A stretch of DNA of 64,000 nt from an uncultured Eggerthella sp. (GCA_937998355.1 CALLDI010000001.1:124001-188000); one strand, 5' to 3'; shown: positions 24,605 to 33,292, numbered from the stretch's first letter. Notes: a model not told the origin generated them from the sequence alone. A program made the numbers and translations.

Positions 24605-25636
24605 ATGCGAATCAATAAGTCACTCATCAATTCGAAAGACTGGAAGACCAAGGTCATCATCGGCTATGTGCTGATCATCGCGCTATTCTGCATCGCAACA
24701 TCGTGGATCTTGTTCATCACGGTCCCCGATGCGCTTCATGAGCTTTATGACCAAGAAGATCCATCTAACATCAATGCGATCCTTGCGCCCATTCAAGTGT
24801 TCGGGTTCGGTCTGCTGCTCGTTATCCTTTTAGTCGCATCTCTTCTAAGTTACTGGAGTTACAGTGCGGCCCTTAACTCCGTGGAGCGAACCGAACGCGC
24901 TATCACGAGCTTCATGGGTAACTCAAGCCATGAGATGAAGACTCCTGTCGCGAGCATCAAGCTTCTGTCTGAATCCATCGTGATCGCGGCGAATCGGGGG
25001 CAGACCGAGTACGTTAAAGAGTTCGCGGAGCGCATCGAGCAGGAAAGCGATCACCTGGAAAAACTGGTTCGCGATATGCTGAGCATCACGAGGACAAGTG
25101 CGCCTTTGAAAGCTCGTTCGTTCGGCGCTGGTTCAGATGAGGGCCAGGATCGCAATGTGAAGGAGATCATCGATGAGGCGCTGCTGACGCAAGAACCGAT
25201 GATGCAGAAGAAGGGGCTCGAGCTCATCACACGTTTCGGCACAGGCCTTGATGACCTCGTACTCACCGTTACCGCTCAAGATTTCCTGACCATCGTCAAT
25301 AATCTAGTTGGCAATGCGGTAGCGTATACGGATTCTGGATCGATCACCGTTGAAGCGCGTTCTACGAAAGATATGTTCACGCTTCGTGTTGCAGATACGG
25401 GTTGTGGCATCGCACGCCATGATCAGGATCGTGTGTTCGAACGCTTCTATCGTGTCGATTCGACGCGTACGAGCTATGCACAAGGAACTGGGCTCGGTCT
25501 CCCTCTCGTAAGCAGCATCATCGCCAATGCGGGTGGAAGGATCAAGCTCGATAGCGAACTAGGACAGGGATCGACCTTCACGGTCATGTTGCCTGTGAAG
25601 GGGCGTAAGAGCGATACGGCTATCGGATCAAAATAA
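24605..25636 (+). CDS. Sensor histidine kinase
   Basis: A 343-aa membrane kinase. Two helices (about 17-40 and 62-84) bracket a very short extracytoplasmic loop of about 20 residues, so the sensor is probably intramembrane or depends on a partner. There is no obvious HAMP domain. The phospho-acceptor is His109 in NSSHEMKTPVASIKLLSE. The ATPase domain has NNLVGNA (N box, about 232), DTGCGIA (G1, about 264), FERFYR (F box) and GTGLGLP (G2, about 294). It pairs with the regulator immediately upstream. The ribosome-binding site is weak. The stimulus is unknown. Confidence 0.92.
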   Translation: MRINKSLINSKDWKTKVIIGYVLIIALFCIATSWILFITVPDALHELYDQEDPSNINAILAPIQVFGFGLLLVILLVASLLSYWSYSAALNSVERTERAITSFMGNSSHEMKTPVASIKLLSESIVIAANRGQTEYVKEFAERIEQESDHLEKLVRDMLSITRTSAPLKARSFGAGSDEGQDRNVKEIIDEALLTQEPMMQKKGLELITRFGTGLDDLVLTVTAQDFLTIVNNLVGNAVAYTDSGSITVEARSTKDMFTLRVADTGCGIARHDQDRVFERFYRVDSTRTSYAQGTGLGLPLVSSIIANAGGRIKLDSELGQGSTFTVMLPVKGRKSDTAIGSK

Positions 25637-25654
25637 GGTCTTTGTCGAGTGATA

Positions 25655-26419
25655 TCAAAGGCGGACGGGGATACCTTGGGAGACCATGTATTCTTTCACT
25701 TGGCGGATGGTGAGCTCGCCGAAGTGGAAGACGGAGGCTGCCAGCACTGCATCAGCCTCGCCCTCGATCACGCCTTCAGCGAAATGTTCGAGCTTTCCCA
25801 CGCCGCCTGAAGCGATGACGGGAATAGGGACCGCACGAGCTACTGCGCGCGTGAGCGCGAGATCGAAACCGTCCTTGCTGCCGTCGCGATCCATGCTGGT
25901 GAGCAGGATTTCGCCAGCACCACGTTTAGCGGCTTCGCGTGCCCACTCGATCGCGTCGAGACCCGTATTCTTACGTCCGCCCGCAACGTAGACTTCCCAT
26001 TTGTTCGGGTTGCCTGGCACCTGCTTGGCATCGATGGCGCACAGGATCGCTTGCGTGCCGAATGCAATAGCTGCTGTGGTGATGAGCGAGGGATCCGCGA
26101 TAGCCGCAGAATTCACCGAGACCTTATCCGCGCCTGCGGCGATCATGGTACGGATGTCCTCGACGCTGCGAAACCCGCCTCCAACGCAGTAGGGGAGATG
26201 GAGCTCTTCGCTCGCGCGCGATGCCATGTCGATGGTGGTGGCGCGTCCATCGCTGGTGGCGGTGATGTCGAGGAAGATGACCTCGTCCGCCTTCTGTTCG
26301 TCGTAGCGTTTCGCGAGTTCGATCGGATCGCCCGCGTCGCGCAGGTTCACGAAGTTCACACCCTTCACGACGCGGCCGTCTTTGACGTCCATGCAGGGGA
26401 TGACGCGTTTAGTTAGCAT
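25655..26419 (-). CDS. hisF: Imidazole glycerol phosphate synthase, cyclase subunit
   Basis: A 254-aa (beta/alpha)8 enzyme that uses ammonia from HisH to convert PRFAR into imidazole glycerol phosphate and AICAR. The start MLTKRVIPCMDVKDGRVVKG places the catalytic Asp11. The phosphate loops ASGGVGKLEH and the Asp of SMDRDGSKDGFDL are present. ATG 26419 has GGAGG 5 nt upstream, located in the end of hisA, with an 11-nt overlap. The upstream in-frame extension is hisA in another frame and not part of HisF. It is the last gene of the his operon. Confidence 0.95.
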   Translation of the reverse strand: MLTKRVIPCMDVKDGRVVKGVNFVNLRDAGDPIELAKRYDEQKADEVIFLDITATSDGRATTIDMASRASEELHLPYCVGGGFRSVEDIRTMIAAGADKVSVNSAAIADPSLITTAAIAFGTQAILCAIDAKQVPGNPNKWEVYVAGGRKNTGLDAIEWAREAAKRGAGEILLTSMDRDGSKDGFDLALTRAVARAVPIPVIASGGVGKLEHFAEGVIEGEADAVLAASVFHFGELTIRQVKEYMVSQGIPVRL

Positions 26420-27200
26420 CGCAGCCTCCGCATCCCTTCGCGCAGTGGAGCATGCCCTGAGCTTGCGCACGCAAGGTGGCTTCTTCGCAGAGGCGCAAGG
26501 CCTCTGGCACGTCGAGCGTTCCTTCGTAGACCGCACGCCCTGCGATGACGCCCTCGATGCTGGCAGCTACCGGTGCGAGGCGCTCGATATCGGCGACGCT
26601 CGCGACGCCGCCCGAAGCGATGACAGGATTGCCGAACACCTGAGCCAGGTGAACGTACGTATCGACATCAAGACCGGTCTGCATGCCATCCTTGCTGATA
26701 TCAGTGTAGACAAGATGCTGGAATCCCAGATCGCGCATCTTCGCGATCAGTTCTTCGGCTGCAACGCCGCTTCCATCGTTCCAGCCTTCGATCGCCACTT
26801 CGCCACCCTTCGCGTCCACGCCTGCGGTGAGCATGGTCGGGAATTTGGCGATGGCCTCGCGCGTGAAATCGAGATCGCTGATGAGCGAAGTGCCCAGCAC
26901 GACCCGCGAAACGCCCGCATCGTAGATGCGCTGGAGCGTATCCATCGTACGGATACCGCCACCCATCTCGACCTTGAGCAGAGTCTTGGCGAGGATCTCT
27001 TCGATGATGGGCAAGTTCGACGGATCACCCGAACGAGCTCCGTCAAGATCGACCACATGGATCCACTCCGCTCCCATCTCTTCGAACGCTTTGGCTTGGG
27101 CTACGGGATCGTCGTTGTAGACGGTCACGGCGTTGTAGTCGCCCTTCGCAAGGCGAACGACCTTGCCTTCCAAGATATCGATGGCAGGAAGTAGCTGCAT
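26409..27200 (-). CDS. hisA: ProFAR isomerase (HisA) with a Cys-rich C-terminal tail
   Basis: A 263-aa (beta/alpha)8 isomerase that converts ProFAR to PRFAR. LLPAIDILEGKVVRLAKGDY places catalytic Asp8; the second catalytic Asp lies in VYTDISKDGMQTG, and IASGGVASVADIE is the phosphate loop. The last about 25 residues extend past the usual end and finish HCAKGCGGCDAN, a C-x3-C-x2-C cluster not expected for HisA. The frame is confirmed by the overlap with the hisF start. A good GAGGAGC lies 6 nt upstream of its ATG. It could in principle be a PriA-type dual isomerase, which the sequence alone does not settle. Confidence 0.93.
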   Translation of the reverse strand: MQLLPAIDILEGKVVRLAKGDYNAVTVYNDDPVAQAKAFEEMGAEWIHVVDLDGARSGDPSNLPIIEEILAKTLLKVEMGGGIRTMDTLQRIYDAGVSRVVLGTSLISDLDFTREAIAKFPTMLTAGVDAKGGEVAIEGWNDGSGVAAEELIAKMRDLGFQHLVYTDISKDGMQTGLDVDTYVHLAQVFGNPVIASGGVASVADIERLAPVAASIEGVIAGRAVYEGTLDVPEALRLCEEATLRAQAQGMLHCAKGCGGCDAN

Positions 27201-27235
27201 GTTCTTGCTCCTCGTCGGTCGTGTGGTGGTAGTGG

Positions 27236-27892
27236 CTATCGGTTCTCTCGTGCGATCTTGTCTGCAAGATCGACGAAATTCTTCAGAAGCTGCGCGCCAG
27301 CGGTGGAAGATTTCTCGGGGTGGAACTGAACGCCGAATACGCGATCGCCCACCTGCACAGCTGAAGGGAACGTGACCGCATGCGTGGTGGTCGCGATGGT
27401 GGCGGCGCTTTCGGGGGCGATGTAGCTGTGCGTGAAATAGAAGTGCTCACCCTGAGGGATCCCCTTGAAGAGCGGGCTCACGCCTTCTTCGAATTCGATC
27501 GAGTTCCAGCCGACATGTGGGATTTTGTAGGTCTTGCCGTCGCTATCTTGAGCGGGCATCTTATCGGCGATGCCTTCGATGATGCCAAGTCCAGCGACCG
27601 TGCCTTCTTCGCCAGCATGTTCCGTGCCGCCCGCGAACAGCAGATGCTGGCCGAGGCAGATGCCCAAGAACGGCTTGCCTGCAGCGATGGCTTCACGGAT
27701 GGCTTCTGTCTGGCCGGTCTTCACCATCGTGCGCGCTGCATCGGCAAACGAACCGACGCCCGGAAGCACGAGCGCGTCAGCTTCGCGAATGACCTGCGGG
27801 TCGTCAGTGATGCGCGCATCGGCGCCGACGCCGCATAGGCCGCGCTCGACGCTCTTCAGATTGCCCTTGCAGTAGTCGATGACCGCGATCAT
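27236..27892 (-). CDS. hisH: Imidazole glycerol phosphate synthase, glutaminase subunit
   Basis: A 218-aa class I glutamine amidotransferase that delivers ammonia to HisF. The oxyanion strand LVLPGVGSF, the nucleophile Cys79 in FLGICLGQHLLF and the His/Glu pair near the C-terminus (VQFHPEKS) are intact. Its ATG overlaps the hisB stop in an ATGA arrangement, so translation is coupled. The gap to hisA is 35 bp. Confidence 0.95.
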   Translation of the reverse strand: MIAVIDYCKGNLKSVERGLCGVGADARITDDPQVIREADALVLPGVGSFADAARTMVKTGQTEAIREAIAAGKPFLGICLGQHLLFAGGTEHAGEEGTVAGLGIIEGIADKMPAQDSDGKTYKIPHVGWNSIEFEEGVSPLFKGIPQGEHFYFTHSYIAPESAATIATTTHAVTFPSAVQVGDRVFGVQFHPEKSSTAGAQLLKNFVDLADKIARENR

Positions 27893-28485
27893 GCGAGCGT
27901 GCCCTTGGTGCTGGGAAGCGCATCGCTGGCGCGTGGGTCGATCTCGAGCGCGGTGCGCAGTACGCGCCCTGTTGCTTTGAACGCCGCCTCGATGAGATGA
28001 TGCGCGTTCTCGCCCTTGAAGGAGACCAGGTGCAGCGTGATGCCTGCATTCGACGCGAACGCGATGAAGAATTCTTTGGCGAGCGACGAATCGAAGAGAC
28101 CCATCATGGCAGGGGGGATGAGGATGTCGAAGTGCATCTGACCGCGTCCTGAGATGTCGAGCGCTGCCATGACGAGCGCTTCGTCCATCGGGACGGCCTG
28201 CGAAGCGAAGCGCGTGATGCCGCGCTTGTCACCCATGGCTTGCGCGAGCGCTTGGCCGAGCACGATGCCCACGTCTTCGACGGTGTGGTGGGCATCCACG
28301 TCAAGATCGCCCGTCGCTTTCACTTCGAGATCGAACAGACCATGGCGGCCGAAGGCATCGAGCATGTGATCGAAGAATGGGATGCCCGTATCGATCGAGG
28401 TCTTCCCCGTGCCATCGATGGTGAGCGAGAGCGTGATATCCGTCTCTTTCGTCGTGCGCGTTATGGTGGCAGTTCGTTTCGTCAT
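27889..28485 (-). CDS. hisB: Imidazoleglycerol-phosphate dehydratase
   Basis: A 198-aa Mn-dependent dehydratase. The duplicated His motifs are clear: FFDHMLDAFGRHG with DAHHTVEDVGI in the first half, and the second half ends in ENAHHLIEAAFKATGRVL. The monofunctional length shows that no histidinol-phosphatase domain is fused, unlike enterobacterial HisB. ATG 28485 is chosen because it begins the family-typical ATITRTTKETDI. The longer in-frame extension is Arg-rich and runs into the hisC end. The ribosome-binding site is weak. Confidence 0.94.
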   Translation of the reverse strand: MTKRTATITRTTKETDITLSLTIDGTGKTSIDTGIPFFDHMLDAFGRHGLFDLEVKATGDLDVDAHHTVEDVGIVLGQALAQAMGDKRGITRFASQAVPMDEALVMAALDISGRGQMHFDILIPPAMMGLFDSSLAKEFFIAFASNAGITLHLVSFKGENAHHLIEAAFKATGRVLRTALEIDPRASDALPSTKGTLA

Positions 28486-28517
28486 GATCGTTCGCTTTCT
28501 ACTCGTCGTTCCCTCGT

Positions 28518-29594
28518 CTATTCGCTCGTGAGTATTTCGCTGAGCGCGCCGACGAGGCGTTCGTTTTCTTCCATAGTGCCCACGGTGATGCGCAGGCAAT
28601 CTTCAAGGAACGCTGATCTCGAAAAATCACGCACCAGGATGCTGCGGTCGTAGAGCTGTTGCCAGACCTCGCCTGCGTTCGGCAGACGAACGAGGATGTA
28701 GTTCGCATCGCTGGGGAAGACTTCGATGCGAGGCAAGAAGCTGAGCGCATCATGGAGCCACGTGCGTTGCTCGATGATATCGTCGATGCCTGGCTGCAAG
28801 AGCGCGCGATCTTCGTAGACCGCTTCGCCGATCGCTTGCGAGACCGCATCGACCGAATAAGGTTGGCGCACCTTGATGAATTCTTGAATGACCTCGGGGT
28901 TCGCCATGATATAGCCAAGACGGACGCCGGCGAGGCTGTAGGCTTTCGAGAAGGTCTTCAGCACGACGAGGTTCGGGTAACGCTCGAGCGCGGGTATCAT
29001 GCTCTGGCCGCCGAATTCGCCATACGCTTCATCTACCATGACGAGCGCATCGGTGGCGTTCAGCAGCATCTCGATGAAAGCAGGAGACGCGGTATTCCCT
29101 GTCGGGTTGTTCGGGCTCGTGATGATGATGTAGTCGATGTCGCCCTTGCTGACGCGATCGAGGATCGCCGCTTCGTCGAGCGAGAAATCGTTCAGACGAG
29201 GGATCTTGACCACGTTGGTATCGGTGAGCTCCGCATTGGCCTCGTAGACCGAGAACGTGGGCGGACAGGTGAGCATCGTTCTGCCAGGACCGCCCCAAGC
29301 GAGCGCGAGGTCGAAGAGCAGTTCATCCCCGCCATTGCCGAGCAGCACGAACTCCTTCGGGTATCCCCAAGCATCGCCGATCAGCGTCCTGAGGCGATTC
29401 GCGAGCGGGTCGGGATAGCGATTCAACTCGACGTGCGCGATCGCTTCTGCGATCTTCTTCTGCACAGCAGGAGGAACAGGACGCGGATTCTCGTTCGCTG
29501 AGATCATCACCTCGGCGGGGAGATATTTCGGATCGTAGGGGACGATGTTCTCGAGCGCAGCGCGCGGTGCGCGCAGGGAAGCGGATGCGGCCAT
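28518..29594 (-). CDS. hisC: Histidinol-phosphate aminotransferase
   Basis: A 358-aa fold-type I PLP enzyme for the transamination of imidazole acetol phosphate. SANENPRPVPPAVQKKI near the N-terminus, NGGDELLFDLA, the SPNNPTGN loop, the Asp/Tyr in VMVDEAYGEFGG and the Schiff-base Lys in LKTFSKAYSLAGVRLGY are all present. The ATG at 29594 lies 2 nt after the hisD stop; the longer in-frame extension lies inside hisD and is discarded. Broad-specificity aromatic aminotransferase activity is a known possibility for the family. Confidence 0.94.
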   Translation of the reverse strand: MAASASLRAPRAALENIVPYDPKYLPAEVMISANENPRPVPPAVQKKIAEAIAHVELNRYPDPLANRLRTLIGDAWGYPKEFVLLGNGGDELLFDLALAWGGPGRTMLTCPPTFSVYEANAELTDTNVVKIPRLNDFSLDEAAILDRVSKGDIDYIIITSPNNPTGNTASPAFIEMLLNATDALVMVDEAYGEFGGQSMIPALERYPNLVVLKTFSKAYSLAGVRLGYIMANPEVIQEFIKVRQPYSVDAVSQAIGEAVYEDRALLQPGIDDIIEQRTWLHDALSFLPRIEVFPSDANYILVRLPNAGEVWQQLYDRSILVRDFSRSAFLEDCLRITVGTMEENERLVGALSEILTSE

Positions 29595-29596
29595 GG

Positions 29597-30928
29597 CTAT
29601 GCTTTCGCCTGCGAATCTTCTGCGGTCGCGGGAACGCGGCCGTGCTCCATCAGTTCCATGCGGAGGCGAACGCTTTGCGCGTGCGCCCACAATCCTTCGT
29701 GGTCGGCGATGGTCTCGATGGCGCGCGCATCGTTCTTCAGCGCAGCGGCAGAATATTGGATGACGCTCGATCTCTTCACGAACTCGTCGACGGAGAGCGG
29801 GGAGGAGAAACGCGCAGTGCCGCCCGTGGGTAGCGTATGGTTCGGACCAGCAACGTAATCACCGACCGCTTCAGGCGTCCATTCTCCCAGGAAGATGGCG
29901 CCTGCATTGTCGATCTGGCCGAGCAGATCGAGCGCGCCTGCAACATGGAGTTCCAGGTGTTCGGGTGCGATGACGTTGATGGTCTGGATCGCCTGTGCGA
30001 AGGAATCGCACACGACGACGAGCCCCTTGTCGGTGAGCGAGCTTAGGGTGATCTCTTTGCGGGTCGAATCTTCGACGGTCTTCTCGATAGCCTGTTCGAC
30101 CTGGTCAGCATAGTCTTGCGAGAACGTGACCAGATAGCAGCTTGCCAGCGGATCGTGTTCGGCTTGTGCCATCAGGTCGATGGCGACCAGTTCGGGTAGC
30201 GCCGTTTCATCAGCGAGCACGCACACCTCGGAAGGGCCAGCGATCATATCGATGCCGACATCGCCCGAGACGATCTTCTTCGCCGCGGCGACGAAGGCAT
30301 TGCCAGGGCCGGTTATCTTGTCGACCTTCTTGATGCTCTCGGTGCCGTAAGCGAGCGCACCGATCGCCTGAGCGCCACCAACGGAATAGATCTCGGTCAC
30401 GCCTGCGATGCGGCAGGCTTCCAGGATGGCAGGATCGAGCGAGCCGTCCTTCGTGGGCGGCGTGACGCAGACGATGCGCTCGACGCCTGCGACCGAAGCG
30501 GGGATCGCGTTCATGAGCACGGAGGAGGGGTAGAGCGCGCGACCGCCAGGAACGTAGATGCCCACGGAATCGAGCGGGGTGATCTTCGCGCCGACGAGCG
30601 CCCCGTCTTCGCGTACGGTGAACCAGCTCTGTTGTTTCTGGCGTTCGTGGAAATCGCGAATCTGCTTCGCGGCGGTCTGGAGCGCTTGGGCGACCTGGGG
30701 GTCGACCTTCGCGATGGCCGCATCGATCGCCTCGTCGCTCACGCGGAAGTTCTGGATATCGACGCCGTCGAACTGCGCGGTGAATTCACGTAAGGCAGCG
30801 TCGCCGCGTTGGCGTACCGCCTCGATGATGGTGGTGGCAGCGGTGAGCGCGGTCGCGTCGAACGCACCGACGCGCTGGAGTTGTGCTTCTTCGAATACCT
30901 CGCCAGGTTTCAGGATGATCCGTCTCAT
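29597..30928 (-). CDS. hisD: Histidinol dehydrogenase
   Basis: A 443-aa Zn- and NAD-dependent enzyme that oxidises L-histidinol to L-histidine in two steps. Family blocks include YVPGGRALYPSSVLMN, the ITGPGNAFVAAAKKIVSG stretch, MIAGPSEVCVLAD, DLMAQAEHDPLA and the catalytic IAPEHLELH. GAAGGAG lies 6 nt upstream of its ATG, within the end of hisZG, which it directly abuts. Confidence 0.96.
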   Translation of the reverse strand: MRRIILKPGEVFEEAQLQRVGAFDATALTAATTIIEAVRQRGDAALREFTAQFDGVDIQNFRVSDEAIDAAIAKVDPQVAQALQTAAKQIRDFHERQKQQSWFTVREDGALVGAKITPLDSVGIYVPGGRALYPSSVLMNAIPASVAGVERIVCVTPPTKDGSLDPAILEACRIAGVTEIYSVGGAQAIGALAYGTESIKKVDKITGPGNAFVAAAKKIVSGDVGIDMIAGPSEVCVLADETALPELVAIDLMAQAEHDPLASCYLVTFSQDYADQVEQAIEKTVEDSTRKEITLSSLTDKGLVVVCDSFAQAIQTINVIAPEHLELHVAGALDLLGQIDNAGAIFLGEWTPEAVGDYVAGPNHTLPTGGTARFSSPLSVDEFVKRSSVIQYSAAALKNDARAIETIADHEGLWAHAQSVRLRMELMEHGRVPATAEDSQAKA

Positions 30929-32557
30929 CTAATTCTCCTTCGTAGTAGCGCGCAGCGCCTGAGCGAGAGCTGCGACGCGCGGGTTCGTGCGATATGAACA
31001 GGGGTTCGCGAAGAATCGAGCGGTGGAATCAAGTACATCCTCCACGACGATGAGGTTGTTCTCGCGAAGCGTGGTGCCCGTGGCCGTGATGTCGACGATC
31101 TGTTCAGCCATGCCCGTGATGGGCGCGAGTTCGATGTTGCCATGCAGCTTCACGATCTCGACCTGCTTGCCCTGCTTGTCGAAATGCGAACGTGCGATAT
31201 GGGGGTACTTCGTCGCGATGCGGATCGACCCCAATTCGCGATAGCGTTTCTCCACCTGATCGGCCGTACCGTTCGATTCGGCCACGACGAAGCGGCAGCC
31301 GCCGAACTTCAGGTCGACCAGTTCGACCACATCGGTACCGGCTTCGACGAGCGAGTCTTCGCCGCAGATGCCGCAATCCGCCGCACCGAGCGCGACGAAC
31401 ACCGGGGCGTCGGTGGGACGCACGATGATGTATTCGACATCGCCATTTCGCAACATGAGCGTGCGGCCTGCATCGGCAAGGCCGCTCACGTCAAGGCCTG
31501 CAGCTTCGAGCGCCGCGATCGCATCTTCGTTGAGCGAACCTTTCGGCACCGCGACGCGCAAGGGACGTGCTGCATTCTGCTTCTCGAGCGCGAACGCTTC
31601 CATCACCTGTTCGAGATAGAAACCGAATCCTGCGGCGGGGACCTTCTGGCCGCCATAGGATGCGAGCAGATTATCGTAGCGACCACCGCCACCGATGGGA
31701 GAGCCGAGGCCGGGTTCGTAGGCCTCGAAGACGATGCCGGTGTAGTAGTCGAACGAGCTCATGACCGTGAAATCGATGAGCACGATATCCTTCATGCCGC
31801 GTTCGAGCAGTAGATCGTAGAGCGCTTCGAGCTCGTCGATGCCGTCTGCGCATCCGAGCGGTGCGAGCAATGCGCGCAATTCGTGAAGGGCTTCTGCGCC
31901 ACCGCGCAGCGAAGGGAGCTTCGCGAGCGCACGGATGGCATCCTGGCTGCCCGCATTCGTTTCCGTGAGCGTCGCGAGCGCAACGAAATTCGAGGTGTGG
32001 AATGCCTGGTAAACATCGTTTTGCCAGGCGTCATCCATGGCGCATTGTGAGACGAGGTCGTTCAGTACGCGTGCTGAACCGAGCGCGATGCGGTAGTCGT
32101 TCAAGCGTGTGACAGAGAGCGCTTCGGAGAAGAGCGCGATGATGTTCGCATCGGCCTCCACGCCTGATTCGCCGAGGCATTCGACGCCCATCTGCGTGAG
32201 TTCGCGCGCGGCCGCTTCAGCGGTCTTCTCGCGGAACACGCGCTGAATGTAGCGTAGCTTCACCGCTGGATCGAACGAGGTGATACGGGTCGCGCACATG
32301 CGCGCGATCTGCATCGTGACGTCGGGACGCATGGCCAGCAGATCGCCGCGCGAATCGAACAGCTTGAACGGGGAAGCGGGCACATGGCCACCAGCTTCCA
32401 TGACATCGAGCACCTCGAGCGTGGGGGTCTCGATCGGAGCATACCCATGATCGGCGAAGCATTTCTGCACACGATAGGTGAGTTCCTCACGAATGAGCGC
32501 CTCGTCGCTCATCACATCGCGAAAGCCAATAGGGGTCACATAGTTCATGGTCTTCAA
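30929..32557 (-). CDS. Fused ATP phosphoribosyltransferase: HisZ regulatory domain + short-form HisG catalytic domain
   Basis: A single 542-aa frame joins both subunits of the short-form ATP-PRT, the committed, feedback-regulated step of histidine synthesis. Residues 1 to about 327 are HisZ, a class II aminoacyl-tRNA-synthetase-like fold with TPIGFRDVM, MRPDVTMQIAR, IQRVFRE and GGGGRYDNLL. Residues about 333-542 are HisG, with RVAVPKGSL, LHGNIELAPITGMAEQIVDI and the PRPP loop TATGTTLREN. The linker is only a few residues (near NAARP). No ACT-like regulatory tail follows, as expected for the short form. The frame opens at a TTG with AAGG 4 nt upstream; an ATG at 32548 is an alternative start three residues later. 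It is the first gene of the his operon. Confidence 0.9.
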   Translation of the reverse strand: MKTMNYVTPIGFRDVMSDEALIREELTYRVQKCFADHGYAPIETPTLEVLDVMEAGGHVPASPFKLFDSRGDLLAMRPDVTMQIARMCATRITSFDPAVKLRYIQRVFREKTAEAAARELTQMGVECLGESGVEADANIIALFSEALSVTRLNDYRIALGSARVLNDLVSQCAMDDAWQNDVYQAFHTSNFVALATLTETNAGSQDAIRALAKLPSLRGGAEALHELRALLAPLGCADGIDELEALYDLLLERGMKDIVLIDFTVMSSFDYYTGIVFEAYEPGLGSPIGGGGRYDNLLASYGGQKVPAAGFGFYLEQVMEAFALEKQNAARPLRVAVPKGSLNEDAIAALEAAGLDVSGLADAGRTLMLRNGDVEYIIVRPTDAPVFVALGAADCGICGEDSLVEAGTDVVELVDLKFGGCRFVVAESNGTADQVEKRYRELGSIRIATKYPHIARSHFDKQGKQVEIVKLHGNIELAPITGMAEQIVDITATGTTLRENNLIVVEDVLDSTARFFANPCSYRTNPRVAALAQALRATTKEN

Positions 32558-32708
32558 GCCGCCTTCTATCCATTACGTATGAGAACGGATCAATACTTTA
32601 GCACAGTAGAGTAATAAAGCGATTAACTTCACATCCTCTTCATTCTTCCAATATAGCGACAATCGCACGAACCTGCGCGATCTTTAGGCGAGACGCTGGG
32701 ATTAAAGG

Positions 32709-32714
32709 TATACT
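32709..32714 (+). promoter_or_regulatory. Candidate -10 box of the usp gene
   Basis: TATACT lies 24 nt before the AAGGGGG ribosome-binding site of the gene at 32750. No clear -35 box stands 16-18 bp upstream. The remainder of the divergent gap (32558-32749) is AT-rich and should also hold the his promoter, which was not resolved. Confidence 0.35.
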
Positions 32715-32749
32715 TATGGGCAAATGAAACAGGGTCGAAGGGGGCCATC

Positions 32750-33226
32750 GTGGCATTCACTAATATTCTCGTTCCGTATGATGGATCCGATCACGCGAAA
32801 GAAGCGTTGCGTGAAGCGATCAAGATGGTCTCGGATAAAGCGGACGCATCCATTCATGTCGCAGAGATCAGCGCACCACCGCAAGATCTCGTTTTCAGCA
32901 GCTTCAATCAGACCGGTTTTGGCATGGGCGTCTCGCTCGTCTCCAAAGAAGATTTCGCTGATGCGGTGCAGGAGCGCACTGAAGAGAGCGATAAGAAGCT
33001 GGAGGCCGACATCGCCGATCTGGTGAAGGATTTCAAAGGCGACCTTACGGTCGAGGTCATCTACGGCATCTATACGGTGGAGACCATCATCGAGACCGCT
33101 CAGCGTTACGAATGCGATCTCATCTGCATGGGCTCGCGCGGTCTGGGTGCGATCCGCGGCATGCTCGGCAGCGTGAGCTTCGGCGTGTTGCGCAATTCCG
33201 ACATCCCCGTGCTCATCTGCAAGTAG
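32750..33226 (+). CDS. Universal stress protein (UspA family)
   Basis: A 158-aa USP opening AFTNILVPYDGSDHAKEAL and ending with CMGSRGLGAIRGMLGSVSFGVLRNS, the G-x2-G-x9-G-S nucleotide-binding pattern, followed by DIPVLIC. A GTG start is supported by AAGGGGG with 5 nt spacing. A competing ATG 26 nt upstream is in another frame. It is clearly homologous to the usp at 15.2 kb but dissimilar enough to be an old paralogue. It is divergent from the his operon. Confidence 0.9.
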   Translation: MAFTNILVPYDGSDHAKEALREAIKMVSDKADASIHVAEISAPPQDLVFSSFNQTGFGMGVSLVSKEDFADAVQERTEESDKKLEADIADLVKDFKGDLTVEVIYGIYTVETIIETAQRYECDLICMGSRGLGAIRGMLGSVSFGVLRNSDIPVLICK

Positions 33227-33263
33227 TTCGCTCATCTGCGATCAATATTACGAATGAATGACG

Positions 33264-33292
33264 AGGCGTACGCATTTTGCGTGCGCCTTCTT
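33264..33292 (+). terminator. Terminator of the usp gene
   Basis: An 11-bp stem with one G-U pair (33264-33274 with 33278-33288, loop TTT) is followed by TCTT. The U-tract is modest. Confidence 0.6.

Noticed and set aside
28659..29501. 280-codon plus-strand frame opposite hisC
   Set aside because: Antisense to a complete aminotransferase; composition dominated by Arg/Asp/Glu.
30929..32557. Possibility that HisZ and HisG are two genes merged by a sequencing frameshift
   Set aside because: The frame is continuous, both domains are complete and the linker is short and in frame. Two separate genes would need a stop and a start codon that are absent. Kept as a fusion, with re-sequencing proposed as the check.
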